From Planctomycetota bacterium (GTDB lineage: Bacteria; Planctomycetota; UBA1135; GCA-002686595): a stretch of 64,000 bases of DNA. Shown in pieces: positions 48,561 to 59,407 of this stretch (positions within the stretch are counted from its first letter, which is position 1; each line of letters begins with the position of its first letter). The stretch covers positions 62,001 through 126,000 of the forward strand of contig JACKHV010000005.1 in assembly GCA_020638835.1 (NCBI GenBank). Direction: 5' to 3'. The notes under the pieces are model-generated. The model ran no database searches and was not told the DNA's origin. It was given only the letters and a program-made list of their open reading frames with translations. Both the position numbers and the translations under genes were made by a program.

Positions 48561-50076
48561 TCAGCCGAAGGTGATGCCCTGCGCGAGCGGCAGCTCCGTC
48601 GAGTAGTTGATCGTGTTCGTCTGGCGGCGCATGTACGCCTTCCATGCGTCCGAACCGGACTCGCGGCCGCCGCCGGTCTCCTTCTCGCCCCCGAAGGCGC
48701 CGCCGATCTCGGCGCCCGAGGTGCCGATGTTCACGTTCGCGATGCCGCAGTCGGATCCTGAGGCGCAGAGGAAGCGCTCCGCGCTGCGCACGTTCATCGT
48801 GAAGATCGCCGACGGAGGCCTTGCGGCACGTCGTTGTGCTTCGCGATCGCGTCGTCGAGGTCCTTGACGCGGATCAAGTGAGCACCGGGGCGAAGGTCTC
48901 GTCCTGGACCATCGGGTAGTGGTTCTCCGCGCGCATCAGCGCCGGGACCACGTAGTTGCCGCCGGCGAGGTCGCCGGACAGCTTCGCCACGCCGCCGCCG
49001 CAGAGCAGCCTCGCCGCCCGATTCCTGCACGCTGGCGATCGCCGACTGCATCGCGTCGACGGCCGAGGGTTCGATCAGCGGGCCGCAGAGCGTGCCTTCC
49101 GCGAGCGGGTCGCCGATCTTGATGTCGGCGTACGCCTTGACGAGGCGCTGTTCGACCTCGTCCGCGATCTTCTCGTGCAGCAGCACGCGGCGCGTCGAGG
49201 TGCAGCGTTGACCGGCCGTGCCGACGGCGCCGAACAGGATCGCGGGGAGCGCGAGATCGAGGTCCGCGTCGTCCATCACGACCATCGCGTTGTTGCCGCC
49301 GAGCTCGAGGATCGTCCGCCCGAAGCGACCGGCGACGACCTGACCGACGTGGCGGCCGACCTTCGTCGAGCCGGTGAACGAGACCAGCGGGATGCGCTTG
49401 TCGTGCAGCATCGGCTCACCGACGTCGTCGACGGAACCGAAGCACAGCGTGGCGAGCGCGCCGAGGCCTTCCGCCTCGAGCACCGGGCGCACGACGTTCG
49501 TCAGCGCGATGGCGCACAGCGGCACGGTGTGCGCGGGCTTCCACGCAGCTGTTGCCGCAGATCCAGGCGAGCATCGAGTTCCAACCCCAGACCGCCATCG
49601 GGAAGTTGAAGGCCGTGATCACACCGACGACGCCGAGCGGGTGCCACTGCTCGCGCATCGCGTGGCCGGGACGCTCAGAGTGCATCGAGAGGCCGTAGAG
49701 CATCCGCGACTGGCCGACGGCGAAGTCGCAGATGTCGATGATCTCCTGCACCTCGCCCCAGCCCTCCTGCGCGATCTTGCCCATCTCGAGCGCGATCAAC
49801 TTGCCGAGGGCGTCCTTCTTCGCGGATCGCGTGCCCCACCTTGCGCACGAGTTCGCCGCGCACCGGGGCGGGCAGCTCGCGCAGCTTCAGGTGCGCCTCG
49901 CGCGCGGCGGCGACGCAGCGCTCGTACTCGGCCGGCCCGGCCTTCTGCACCCGCGCGATCAGCTTGCCGGTGCTCGGGCTGGTGCTCTCGATGATCTTCC
50001 CGGAGCAGGCGAGCCACTGGCCGTCGTAGGCGCCGGAGTTGAGGTCGGTGATGCCGAGTTCTTTGAGGAAATCCAT
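48561..50076 (-). pseudogene. ALDH7-type aldehyde dehydrogenase (aminoadipate-semialdehyde dehydrogenase-like), frame-broken
   Basis: The pieces read, from ATG 50076: MDFLKELGITDLNSGAYDG, then MGKIAQEGWGEVQEIIDICD and GVVGVITAFNFPMAVWGWN, then SFTGSTKVGR, ELGGNNAMVVMDDADLDLAL, GTAGQRCTSTRR with the catalytic Cys, and finally NVNIGTSGAEIGGAFGGEKE and ending ITFG. These are signatures of the ALDH7 (antiquitin/AmaB) family, which oxidises alpha-aminoadipate semialdehyde in lysine catabolism. At least four to five single-base losses (near 48816, 48990, 49548, 49815) move the frame. The expected protein is about 508 residues. In this context the breaks look like sequence errors. A link to the box pathway (BoxD is also an aldehyde dehydrogenase) is possible but the motifs favour ALDH7. 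Confidence 0.8.
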
Positions 50077-50211
50077 GGTCGCTCGGTGGCGGCGCGCGGC
50101 CGCGATCGGGTCGGAGAGGTCGGTCGGGCGGTCCGAGGAGCGGGGCTCCCCGGCGTTCGAGGCGACCCAAGATAGCCGCTCGGGGCGATCGAGACAGGGT
50201 CGGGCGAGCGA

Positions 50212-50960
50212 GTGCGCCATCGTTCCGAGCAATCCGCAGAATCCCGAAACGCGGCGCGGCCTCGTGCAGAGCCCGACGTCGCGAGACCAGCGCTCACCAC
50301 CCTCTTCCTCCGCTTCCGGTCAGGCGGAGACACCCGCGCCCTCGGAGAGTCTTGACGCACTGTCGCCGGCTGGGCGTCGCGCGACACGTCGCGCGGACGA
50401 AGCCGGGCCGAGGATCTGGTGCGACTTTCCTGACGGCCCTGAGTACCCTGAGCGCTTGACGCGACGCGACGCCTCGCGCCCTGATGGTCGGCATCCTCAC
50501 GAAGGAAGCGCGAGCTGGGGACGCGGCGCCGCGACGCCGAGCCGGACCGCCTGCTGGCGGAGCCGATCGAGCGCGAAGCCCGTGAGCGTCCGATCGGCTG
50601 CGGTCGACGAGTCGCGCAGCCTCTGAAGGAGGCGCTCGACCGGCTGCCGACGCTGCGACGTGCTCGCGAACCTCCTGCGTCGCTGTCGCCGCAGGAGATC
50701 GCGGAGAGCGCGTCCTGCCGACCATCCGCGGCAGTGCACCGCGGACTGGCGCGGCTGCGCCGATGCTCCTGCCGCTGCCGGTGGTCTCGTCCTGACTCTC
50801 GCCGCGCGGAACCGCGCGCTGGTTCGAACTGCTCGCTGCGGCGAGTCGGTTCACGCCCGTCGCGCGCTCGCGGCGACGGCTTCGGTCACGACGACCCTGG
50901 GAGTCTCTTGATGCTGCAACGATCGGATTGGCGCGCTCGCCGCTGGGATCTTCGGCTCTG
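50212..50960 (+). pseudogene. ECF-type sigma factor, heavily frame-broken
   Basis: Fragments in all three forward frames line up as one sigma-70 protein: TTLFLRFRSGGDTRALGE near the start, EDLV and TFLTALST (region 2) around 50412-50450, MVGILTKEAR near 50483, LKEALDRLP near 50625, and region 4 as SPQEIAE (near 50690) and AVHRGLARLR (near 50730). After it comes ATASVTTTLGVS and a hydrophobic stretch, suggesting a membrane segment. The start is probably GTG 50212. In planctomycetes such sigma factors can carry C-terminal membrane and extracytoplasmic extensions, so this and the next feature may be one gene. Exact frame breaks cannot be placed reliably. Confidence 0.6.
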
Positions 50961-53215
50961 AGGCTGACGAGCTCGATCGAGATGACGGACGCGGCACTGG
51001 CGAGGCGCTCGCGCTCGGCCGCTGCTCAGGCGAACTCACACGAGCGACTCGGCCGCGCACTGGACGCGACCGCACGGATTCCGAGCGCACGTCGCTCGAT
51101 GCGATCGCCGCCTGACGCCGCTGATCCCGGCCTGCGTGCGAACGCTCTGGCGACGGCAGCCGCCGACATCGGGTCTCGTGGATCGCGAGCGGAACGCCGG
51201 GAAGCGCCGGTTGCGTACCGACGAGCACGGCATCGCCTTGCTCGACGCGCGGTGGTCCGCTTTCACGTTCACGGAGATCGCGGCGGCCACGGCTCCGCTT
51301 CGTCGACCAGCTGAATCTCGATCTGCGCAAGCTCGACGAAGACGCAGCCGCCGCGCTCGTCGAGTCCCTGCGCGTCGATGTCACGCTGCAGCTCGAGCGG
51401 CGTCGACGTCTCCGGCCGCGTGCTGGACCGCGAGCGTCGCCCGGTCGCCGGAGCGAGATCTGATCTCCAACGGCCTGAACCGCGACACCGGTTCCGTGGT
51501 AGCGCGCACCGACGCGGACGGCCGCTATCTCGTTCGCCAGCTCACCGACGACTGCTTCGTCGGCGCACGGGCCGAGGCCACGCCTCCGGCGGAACACGTG
51601 CAGTACTGACGGAACGCGGTGCGCCGACGGGAACTCGAACTCGACCTGCTGCTCGGCGGACGGCGGCGCGTGCGAGGCATCGGCTCGACGCGCAGGGCGC
51701 CCGTCGCCGGCGCCCGCGTGCGCGTCGGTCCCAGGACGGCTTCGAACCTTCGGCCCCACCGGCGCGGAGGTCCGCCGCCGCCCGTCGAGGTCTCGACCGA
51801 CGCCACGGCGCTCGAGGCGACGGATCGCGCCCGGCTCGGTGGAATGCTTGCCGCGCGGAACACCACGCTGTCTGCGCGAAGCAGCTCGAAGTCGCGGAGA
51901 ACGAGACCGCCTTCGCGGAGCTGCGGCTGCAGCGCGGCGCGGGCGTCCCGGGATCTGACGACGCCCGACGGGAGGCCGTCGGCGCGACCGTCGCGGTGTA
52001 CCAACGTGCCTTCCGCTACCCGGACCGCTGTCCTCCTTCGACGAACCGCGCGTCGAGACGCGGACGACGGCAGCTCGCCATCCGGGCATCGCGCCCGGCG
52101 CGTGTACGTCAGCTCACGACGCGAGATCGCAAGGCTTCCGACTCGATCGAGCTCGAGCGGAAGACGGCGAGTTCCGCAGTGGACGCCGCAGCTCACCGAC
52201 TCCGGAGATCACGGGTGGCGTCGACGAGCGCGGGGCCACGTGCCCGGCTGGAGCGTGGTCGCGCGATCCGACGGTCGCTCGGTCCTCCGGTCGCCGCATT
52301 ACCAAGCGGAGGAGGTTCCGACTCACCTTCGCGAGCGAGGGCACGGTCCAGCTGATCCTGCACGCCTGACAGCGGACCGGAGCGCGGAGGTGGACTTCGG
52401 ACCACGTTCCCGGCATGGCTCGAAGGCGTGGCGACGGACTCGCGCGACGTGGTGCTCGCGCTCGACGGAACGCAGGCGCCGACGCGAGCTTGCGCGGACC
52501 TCGTGACGGAGACGGAACGCGACGCCGAAGCGCTCGTGACGCTCAGCCACGGCGCTGGGGCGGTTGTTGCAGCGAGAACTCGAGGCGGCGCGACGACGAT
52601 CGAGCTGGAGGAACGCCGAGCGGCAGCGTGAGCCTGCGCGTCGAAGGGCGGGGCTGGCGACTTGCGTGCTGACGGGATCGAGCTGCGCCGCATACGAAGC
52701 ACGAGCGGGCGCGCTGCGACTCAGCGCGCGGGAGGTCTGGCGTCGAACTGCAGCGGGAGGACGGACCGCGCCTCGGCTGACGTCGTCCTGACGGACTCCG
52801 CAGTCGCGGCTGGTGGCTCGGGCGCGATCCGAAGGCGCTGGAACGCGACGACTTGCGCCGGGTCGTATCGCCTCGTCGTTCAGGCGACCGGCGTGCGGTG
52901 CAGACCTGCGACTGCGCGTCGAGTCCGGCGAGCGCACCACGCAGCGACTGCTCCTGGCGCGGCACCCGCTGGCTGTGCGACCGACGCCGCGGCAGCCCTC
53001 GCCGAAGGCGCACCTGGTCGTCACGACGACGACGGACGGCTCGTGCTCGGGTGGAACTGGAGCCGGACCAGGGCGGCCGAGTCTCGCGCTGGATCTCCGC
53101 TCCGCCGGGCGAGCTGCGCGTCGAGCCGAGACGGCGGACGGCCGCCGAGCCGAGGTGCTGCATCGCCTCGGGGAGGGCACGCCGCGGGAGAACCACTGCC
53201 TTGCGCCTCCGCTGA
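50961..53215 (+). pseudogene. Carboxypeptidase-regulatory-like domain protein, heavily frame-broken
   Basis: Forward-strand fragments show VDVSGRVLDRERRPVAGA (51406-51460), then SNGLNRDTGSVVARTDADGR and YLVRQLTDDCFVGARAEA, the pattern of a CarboxypepD_reg/TonB-box-type beta-sandwich repeat. Near the end RVELEPDQGGRVSRWI-like and LHRLG pieces recur. No frame stays open for long, and stops appear throughout. The opposite strand also has open stretches, but they lack recognisable motifs. The region is therefore coding rightward, perhaps as an extension of the sigma factor, with dense base losses. Boundaries are approximate. Confidence 0.5.
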
Positions 53216-53266
53216 CGGAGTCCCCGCCCCTGGCATGGCGCGGTGCGCGGTTATCCTCTTCGCCCC

Positions 53267-54910
53267 ATGTCCGAAAGAATCGTCTATCAGCTGCAGGATC
53301 TGCACAAGTTCTACGGTCAGGTCGAGGTCCTCAAGGGGATCACCCTGTCCTTCCTCGAGGCCAAGATCGGTCTGATCGGTGCCAACGGCGCCGGCAGTCG
53401 ACCTGCTGCGCATCATCTCCGGCGAGGACAAGGCCATCGAAGGCACCGCGCGCGCCGCGGACGGCATCGGATCGGCTACCTCTCGCAAGAGCCGCCGCTG
53501 AACGAGAGCCTCGACGTCTGGGGCAACCTGCGGAAGCCGTGAAGCCGCTGCTCGAGCTCGAGCAGAAGTACAACGAAGTCTGCATGGACATGGAGGGCGC
53601 GAGGAGGAGTTCCAGGAGCTCCAGGACAAGATGGACCACCACGACGTGGAACATCGAGTCGCGCCTGCAGCAGGCCGCCGGCGCGCTGTGCCTGCCGCCG
53701 CCGGACGCCAAGGTCGACAAGCTTCGGGCGGTGAGCGGCGCCGCGTCGCGCTCTGCAAGCTGCTGCTCGAGCAACCGGACATCCTGCTTCTCGACGAACC
53801 GACCAACCACTTGGACGCCGAGACGGTCGAGTGGCTCGAGCACTACCTCGCGAACTACCCGGGCACGGTGATCCTGATCACCACGACCGCTACTTCCTCG
53901 ACAACGTCGTGGGGTGGATGCTCGAGATCGAGCGCGGCAAGGCGACGCCGTACAAGGGCAACTACTCGGACTACTTGCACGCGCGTCAGAAGATGCTCGA
54001 CAGCAAGCGTCAGGCCGACGCGCGCACCGAGAAGATGTTCCAGCGCGAGCTCGAGTGGAAGTCGCGCACGCCTGCCGCGCGCGCTAAGCGTGCCAAGGCG
54101 CGCCTGAACCGCTTCAAGGAACTGCAGGAGATGCGCCCGGGCCAGCAGCTCGAGTCCGTCGAGTTCCGCATCCCGCCCGGACCGCGCCTCGGCGACCGCG
54201 TGATCGAAGTGCGCGACCTCGCGAAGAGCTTCGGTGACCGCCAGTTGTTCGACAAGCTGACCTTCGAGATCCCGCCCGGCGGCATCCTCGGCGTGATCGG
54301 CGCGAACGGTCGCGGCAAGACGACCTTGATGCGCATGATCCTCGGCAAGGAGTCGGTCGACAGCGGCTCCATCACGATCGGTTCGACGGTCGAGATCAGC
54401 TACCTCGACCAGTCGCGCACCGTGCTCGACGACGCGAAGTCGGTCTGGCAGAACATCACGGACGGCAACGAACAGCTGCCCTTCGACGGCAAGACGCTCG
54501 ACTCGCGGGCCTTCGTCGCGCGCTTCAACTTCAAGGGCGAGGACCAGCAAAAGCTGCTCGGCGAGTGCTCGGGCGGGATGCGCAACCGCGTGCTGCTGGC
54601 GAAGATGCTCCGCGAACCCGCGAACCTGATCATCCTCGACGAACCGACGAACGACCTCGACCTCGACACGATGCGCGTACTCGAGGAAGCGATCGCGGAG
54701 TACCGCGGCTCGATGATCATCGTCTCCCACGACCGCTACTTCCTGAACTGCGTCGCGACGCACATGCTGGCGTTCGACAAGACGGGCGAAGTGTTCTTCC
54801 ACCACGGCGACTACGAGAGCTACCACGAGTGGCGCGACAAGCTGCGTCAGGAACGCGGTGAGGGCGCCGACTCGACGGCCGGCAAGTACCGCAAGCTGCA
54901 CCGCGACTGA
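53267..54910 (+). pseudogene. ettA: ABC-F translational throttle protein EttA, frame-broken in its first half
   Basis: EttA binds the ribosomal E site and gates translation by ATP level. The ATG at 53267 begins MSERIVYQLQDLHKFYGQ. The first Walker A reads GANGAG then needs one base to give GKST, and the sequence then fits ISGED, IGYLSQEP, SGGERRRVALCKLL and LLLDEPTNHLDAE after about eight single- or double-base restorations (near 53397, 53406, 53470, 53535, 53600, 53635, 53725, 53882). From 53890 on it is intact: arm region, second Walker A GANGRGKT, signature SGGMRNR, and LDEPTNDLD. The span of 1644 bases is slightly short of the usual ~555 codons, as expected after deletions. Confidence 0.85.
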
Positions 54911-54912
54911 GC

Positions 54913-55482
54913 ATGGCGGCCCGCCCCACGCTGCGCCGCGTCACCGACCTCGCGCTCGCGCGGGCCACGCTCGAGGCGTTCGTCCCGCCGAACGCGCACC
55001 AGACCGGCGAGCGCGAGCGCATGCTCGCCTTCATCGACGCGCACCCGAACGACGCGCACCTGCGCAGCTGCCTCGAAGGTCACCTGACGGCTTCGTGCCT
55101 GCTGCTCGACCACGCGGGCGAGCGCGCTGCTCACCCACCACCGCAAGCTGCGCAGGTGGCTGCAGCTCGGCGGGCACTGCGACGGCGACGCGAACCTCGC
55201 GCACGCCGCGTGGTGCGAGGCGACGGAGGAGTCCGGGATCGACGGCATCGAGATCGAGCCCGAACCGGTCGACCTCGACATCCACGTGATCCCGGCGCGA
55301 CCCGGCGAGCCGGAGCACCTGCACCTCGACTCGCGCTTCATCGCGCGGGCCCCGGCCGGGGCGCGGGAAGTCGTCAGCTCGGAGTCGATCGAGCTGGCGT
55401 GGGTGTCGCCGGCGGACCTCGCGCGGCTCGAGACGGACACTCGGTCCGGCGACTCTTCGAGATCGCCTTCGGTCCGCGTTGA
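54913..55482 (+). pseudogene. Nudix hydrolase, frame-broken
   Basis: ATG 54913 follows the ettA stop by 2 bases. Translation gives an N-terminal helical part (to about 55110), then the frame shifts to RKLRRWLQLGGHCDGD and AAWCEATEESGI, which is the Nudix box with the REx2EE core as CEATEES. It continues to DLDIHVIPARPGEPEHLHLD and a final strand-helix ending AFGPR. Two base losses (near 55112 and 55435) account for the changes. Nudix enzymes cleave nucleoside-diphosphate derivatives; the substrate is unknown. Confidence 0.7.
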
Positions 55483-55549
55483 TCGGGCGGCGGCGCGGCG
55501 CTACGATCGCGTCCCGGACAGGAGCGAGAACAGCGCAGCGAGGTAACCG

Positions 55550-55869
55550 ATGATCATGAGCACGACCGACAGCATCCGAACCGCGAGATCACCGAGCTGC
55601 TCGGCGTCGCCACCGGCAACGTCGTGAAGGCGAAGCACGTCGGCCGCGACATCTTCGCGGGGCTCAAGTCGATCGTCGGCGGCGAGATCCGCGGCTACTC
55701 GGAGCTGATGAGCGAAGCCCGCGCGGAGGCCTTCCAGCGCATGGAGCAGGACGCGCGACGCCGCGGCGCAGACGCGGTGATCAACGTCCGCTTCACCACG
55801 AGCATGATCATGCAGGGCATGAGCGAAGTGCTGGCCTATGGAACCGCGGTGCGCCTGCGCCCGCAGTGA
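55550..55869 (+). pseudogene. YbjQ/UPF0145 family protein, one frameshift
   Basis: After restoring one C near 55580 the product is about 106 residues. It shows REITELLGVATGNVVKAKHV, a GRDIFAGLKSIVGGEIRGYSE segment, and ADAVINVRFTTSMI, the YbjQ family pattern, which forms small pentameric proteins of unknown function. GAGG precedes ATG 55550. Without the correction only the part from 55624 is open. Confidence 0.75.
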
Positions 55870-55924
55870 CCGACGCCCCACCCGACCACGCTCCCGCCGC
55901 AGCGCGGAGGGAGACCGAACAGCG

Positions 55925-56825
55925 ATGACGAACGCACAAGCGGGCATCTTTCACGAGGGACTCGCCACCACTACTTCCTCGAGTACGTGCTCGAGACGGA
56001 CACGACGCCGGACGACTTGCGCACGGCACTGCGCTGCCTTGACGTCCGTCGCGCGCGAGCCCGAGGCGAGGCCCCGCAGGTCGTCGTCGCCTTCGGCCCG
56101 CAGGCCTGGCTGCTGCTGTCGCCCGACGCAGCGCCCGAGCACCTGCGCCCTTCGCGACCGTCGAAGGCCCGAAGGCCTGCACGCGCCGCGACGCAGCACG
56201 ACGTCTTCGTGTGGGTGCACGGCGACCAGGTCGACGAGGTGTTCTGGGCCGCGATGCTGATGCACCGCGAGATCGCACCGCTGGCGCGCTGCGCCTCGAA
56301 GAGCCCGGCTTCGTCTTCCGGGACCAGCGCGATCTCAGCGGCTTCGTCGACGGCTCGGCGAACGACGAAGGCGAAGACCGTTTCCCCGTCGCGCTCGTGC
56401 CGGCGGGCGAAGCGTGCGCCGGCGGCAGCTACGTGCTGGGCATGCGCTGGATCCACGACCTGCCGAGACTCCACGCGCTCTCCGTGGCGGAGCAAGAACG
56501 CGTGTTCGGCCGCACGAAGGCGGACAGCGTCGAGTTCTCGGACGACGAGATGCCGCCCGACGCGCACGTCGCGCGCACCGACCGCGAGCGCAACGGCGTC
56601 AAGCAGAAGCTCTACCGGCGCAGCGCGCCGATCGGCAGTGTCGACGCGCACGGCCTCTACTTCCTCGCCTTCAGCTGCGACCCGTCGCGCTTCGAGTTCC
56701 TGCTCGAGAGCATGTACGGCGTCGACGGCGGCCCGACGGATCGCTTGCTGCAGTTCTCGAAGCCGACGACCGGTTCGCTGTTCTTCGCGCCGAGCGCGGA
56801 CGAGCTGAGCGCACTCATCCGCTAG
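55925..56825 (+). pseudogene. Dyp-type peroxidase, frame-broken
   Basis: Heme peroxidase of the DyP family, which oxidises phenolic and dye-like substrates or deferrochelates heme, sometimes inside encapsulins. From ATG 55925 the fragments give VVVAFGPQAWLLLSPDA, HDVFVWVHGDQVDEVFWAAM, the hallmark GFVDGSAN (GxxDG), GGSYVLGMRWIHDL with the strand carrying catalytic-pocket residues, and FSCDPSRFEFLLESMYG before the C-terminus. About three single-base losses (near 55970, 56150, 56290) break the frame. The heme-ligating His should lie in WVHGDQ or TDRERNG surroundings, but I cannot assign it firmly. No encapsulin gene is nearby. Confidence 0.8.
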
Positions 56826-56836
56826 CCGGGTACGAG

Positions 56837-57805
56837 CTACTCGAGGATCTTCCACTCCCGCGAACTGGTGTTGTTCGCCGTGAACTCGAGCTTGAACTGG
56901 AACGACAGCTCGTCCGCCTCGATGTCGATCTCGAGGTCGAACGTCCACTCGCTCTCGAACTCGAGCTTGACCGGGAAGCGGCTGGCAACGTCGATCCACA
57001 GCTCGCCGTGGTGCGTGCTCGACCGTGAACGACCCATCCTCGCGCTCGTCCCCGGTGGAGAACTCGGCGGGGAGTGCGTCGACGTCGGCCTGCATCGCGA
57101 CTTCCAGCTCGAGTCGCCAGCACTCGACGCCGTCCAGCATCACGCGCTCGCGCAGAGTCATCTCGGCGGTGATCTCCGCGGCCTTCTCGAGCAGGCCGGG
57201 CAACTCGGCGGCCGCGTTCTTGTCGTAGTACTGCGGTCCGGGCGCGATCAGCAGAGCCCGCACGGCGTCGTCGTCAGGCTTCCACGAGTCCCCTGCTTCG
57301 ACGGGTTCCTCGGGCATGAAGCGATGGATGTCGTGCTCCAGGCGATGTCCGTCCAGGAACACGGCGTCGATCGAGTGCTCTTCGTCGTCCGTGAACTGCG
57401 CCTCGACGGTCCCTTCGGCGGTCCGCTCGAGAGTCAGCTGCTCACCTTCGAGCACCCCGGTCCGCTCCGTCGTCTCGTCCAGCACTTTCACCTGCATGGA
57501 GAGCTCGACGAACTCTCGCGCGACGCGCACGGGGCGCCCTTCCTCCACCTGCTGCACGACGTCCCGCAGCACGACCGTCTCGACGTCGTCGCGGTCGGGA
57601 ACCCAGGTCCCCACCTTCCATGTCTCCGTGGGCAACCCCTGACCGTCGACGTACATGTGCGCCTGTCCGGACCGCATCGACATCGTGCGAGTCGTTCGCA
57701 TCTCGTACGCGAGCCCCGGACGGTGTTCGATCGCCGGCTCGTCCGCGCCGGGCGAGAAGAGGGTCAGGATTCCGAGGGCGAGCGGAGGCGTAGCAGCGCG
57801 ATCAT
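56837..57805 (-). pseudogene. Secreted protein of unknown function, frame-broken
   Basis: From ATG 57805 a signal peptide (MIALLRLR, then ALGILTLFSPG after one base is restored near 57787) leads to a beta-rich mature protein of about 300 residues. It contains HRPGLAYEMRTTRTMSM, VLDETTERTGVLEGEQLTL and a C-terminal WTFDLEIDIEADELSFQFKL pattern of long strands. Another loss near 57015 separates the final 60 residues. No family recognised; it lies convergent with the peroxidase gene. Confidence 0.6.
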
Positions 57806-57937
57806 GGAGACTCCTTCGAAGGGGCGAGTAGCGCCGCGGATCCTACTCGCCGTCCACCTCAGCCGGCACGGAGCCCGCGAGGCTTTACAAACGCGCGCCG
57901 CGGAAGGGACGCGGACCGGCCCACGTCGGTCGCGGAG

Positions 57938-59238
57938 CTAGTGAGCGCTCTCGTGCGCGGAGAGTGCGCGCCGCCGACGCCGCGCCACGTGCGCCGTGCC
58001 GAGCAAGCACGCCAGCGCGCACCAGGTGACCGAGCCGCGGGCCAGAGGCCGTTACCCAGCTCGAGCCCGACGATGCCCTTCGAGGACAGGCTGCCCAGCG
58101 CGAAGGCGACGGCGAGGTACAGCGTCGTGAGCGCGTCGCGGCCGTGCGTGAACACGTGCAGCAGCATGTACGCGACCGGCAGGATCAGGACGCAGAAGTG
58201 CGCCTTCGAGCTCATCGGCGACAGCAGCAGCATGCCGCAGACGACGGCGCCGACCTCGGCGAGGCTGCGCATGCGGCGGTCGGGCGCTCCCGGCGCACCG
58301 GCGCTCGGTGGTCCGACGGCGACGGCGATGATCAGCAGCACGCTCGCTTGCGCGGCGATCGTGACGGCCTTCAGCACGCCCGCCGAAGGCGCCCAGACGC
58401 TGACGTCCCACGCCCACGACGCGCCCCCGCCGTCGGTGGACAGCCGGTAGAGCGTTCCCGACAAACTCTGGTTCAGAACGTTCCACGCCGACCACGCACC
58501 GTCCGCGTCCGCGGCTTCCGCGACGCCGACCTTGGAGACGAAGGTCTGGTACCAGGCGACGACCCACAGCGCTCCGTCGGCGCGCGGGAACAGCAGGTCG
58601 GGGAGCAGCGTGAGCGCGACCAGGGCAACGGCGAACGAGAGCGCCGCGCCGAAGCGTCGTTGCCAGACGAGCACCGGCGCGTACAAGAGCGGCGTCGCCT
58701 TGAGCGCCGTCGCGAGGCCCGCCGCGGCGCCGGCGAGCGCGGACCGCTGCATGCACCGCGCGTAAGCCGTCCACGTCATCAGGAACAGGATCGGCAGGTC
58801 GTTGCTCTGGTTCTCGAGCGGCGAAGTGAGGTGCCGCGCGCAGATCGCGAAGAGCACGATCCAGAACCACCAGCCGGGACCGTCGCGACCGTTCTCCGCG
58901 TACTCGGCCCGGGCGATGCGACGCACCATCCAGATCGCGCCCAGCAGCAGCGCCATGTTCGCGAAGTAGAACAGCACCCGCTCCCACGACGCGGGCAGGG
59001 CCGCGAGCGGCAGGAACGGAACGAGCTGGCCTGGCGGGTAGGTGAACGACTTCGCCTCGACGACGTAGGCTTCTTCGCCGGCGATCGCACGGCGCGCCGC
59101 TTGCGTGTAGACGCCGAGGTCGCCCTGCTTGCGGTTCAGCGTCGAGAACAGACCGACGATCACGACGACCGCGATCACCACGCCGCGCACGATGCGCTGC
59201 CGCTTCGCGACGACTGCCTCTTCCGTCTTGGTCTCCAT
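57938..59238 (-). pseudogene. GT87-like polyprenol-phosphate mannosyltransferase-type membrane protein, 3' frameshift
   Basis: From ATG 59238 about 400 residues are open, with roughly ten transmembrane helices and the loop GDLGVYTQAARRAIAGEEAY and YPPGQLVPFLPL, typical of DUF2029/GT87 glycosyltransferases that use lipid-linked sugars. One base loss near 58040 shifts the last 35 codons; restoring it gives RGSVTWCALACLLGTAHVA and a stop at 57938. It is divergent from the glycosyltransferase cluster and probably acts in the same surface-glycan pathway. Confidence 0.75.
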
Positions 59239-59407
59239 GCTGGGTCGGGCGCGGCCTCGCCGAGCTCGCGTCGAGCCGCGTTTGTAGCAGCCGGCAGCCC
59301 CGGGACGAAGCCCCGCGCGAACGATCTCGTCGCCGGAGCGGGCGGGAATCGACCGCGCGTTGCCTCGCCGGCGCCGGGACCCTACGATCCGCCCCGCGAA
59401 GCCGAAG

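Noticed and set aside
48561..50076. BoxD identity for the aldehyde dehydrogenase
   Set aside because: Motifs such as TAFNFPMAVWGWN and the C-terminal GGAFGGEKETGGG fit ALDH7/aminoadipate-semialdehyde dehydrogenase, and it is separated from the box genes by two unrelated genes.
50851..52089. Leftward coding interpretation of the broken region
   Set aside because: Open stretches on the minus strand have no motifs, while the plus strand shows sigma-factor and beta-sandwich motifs.
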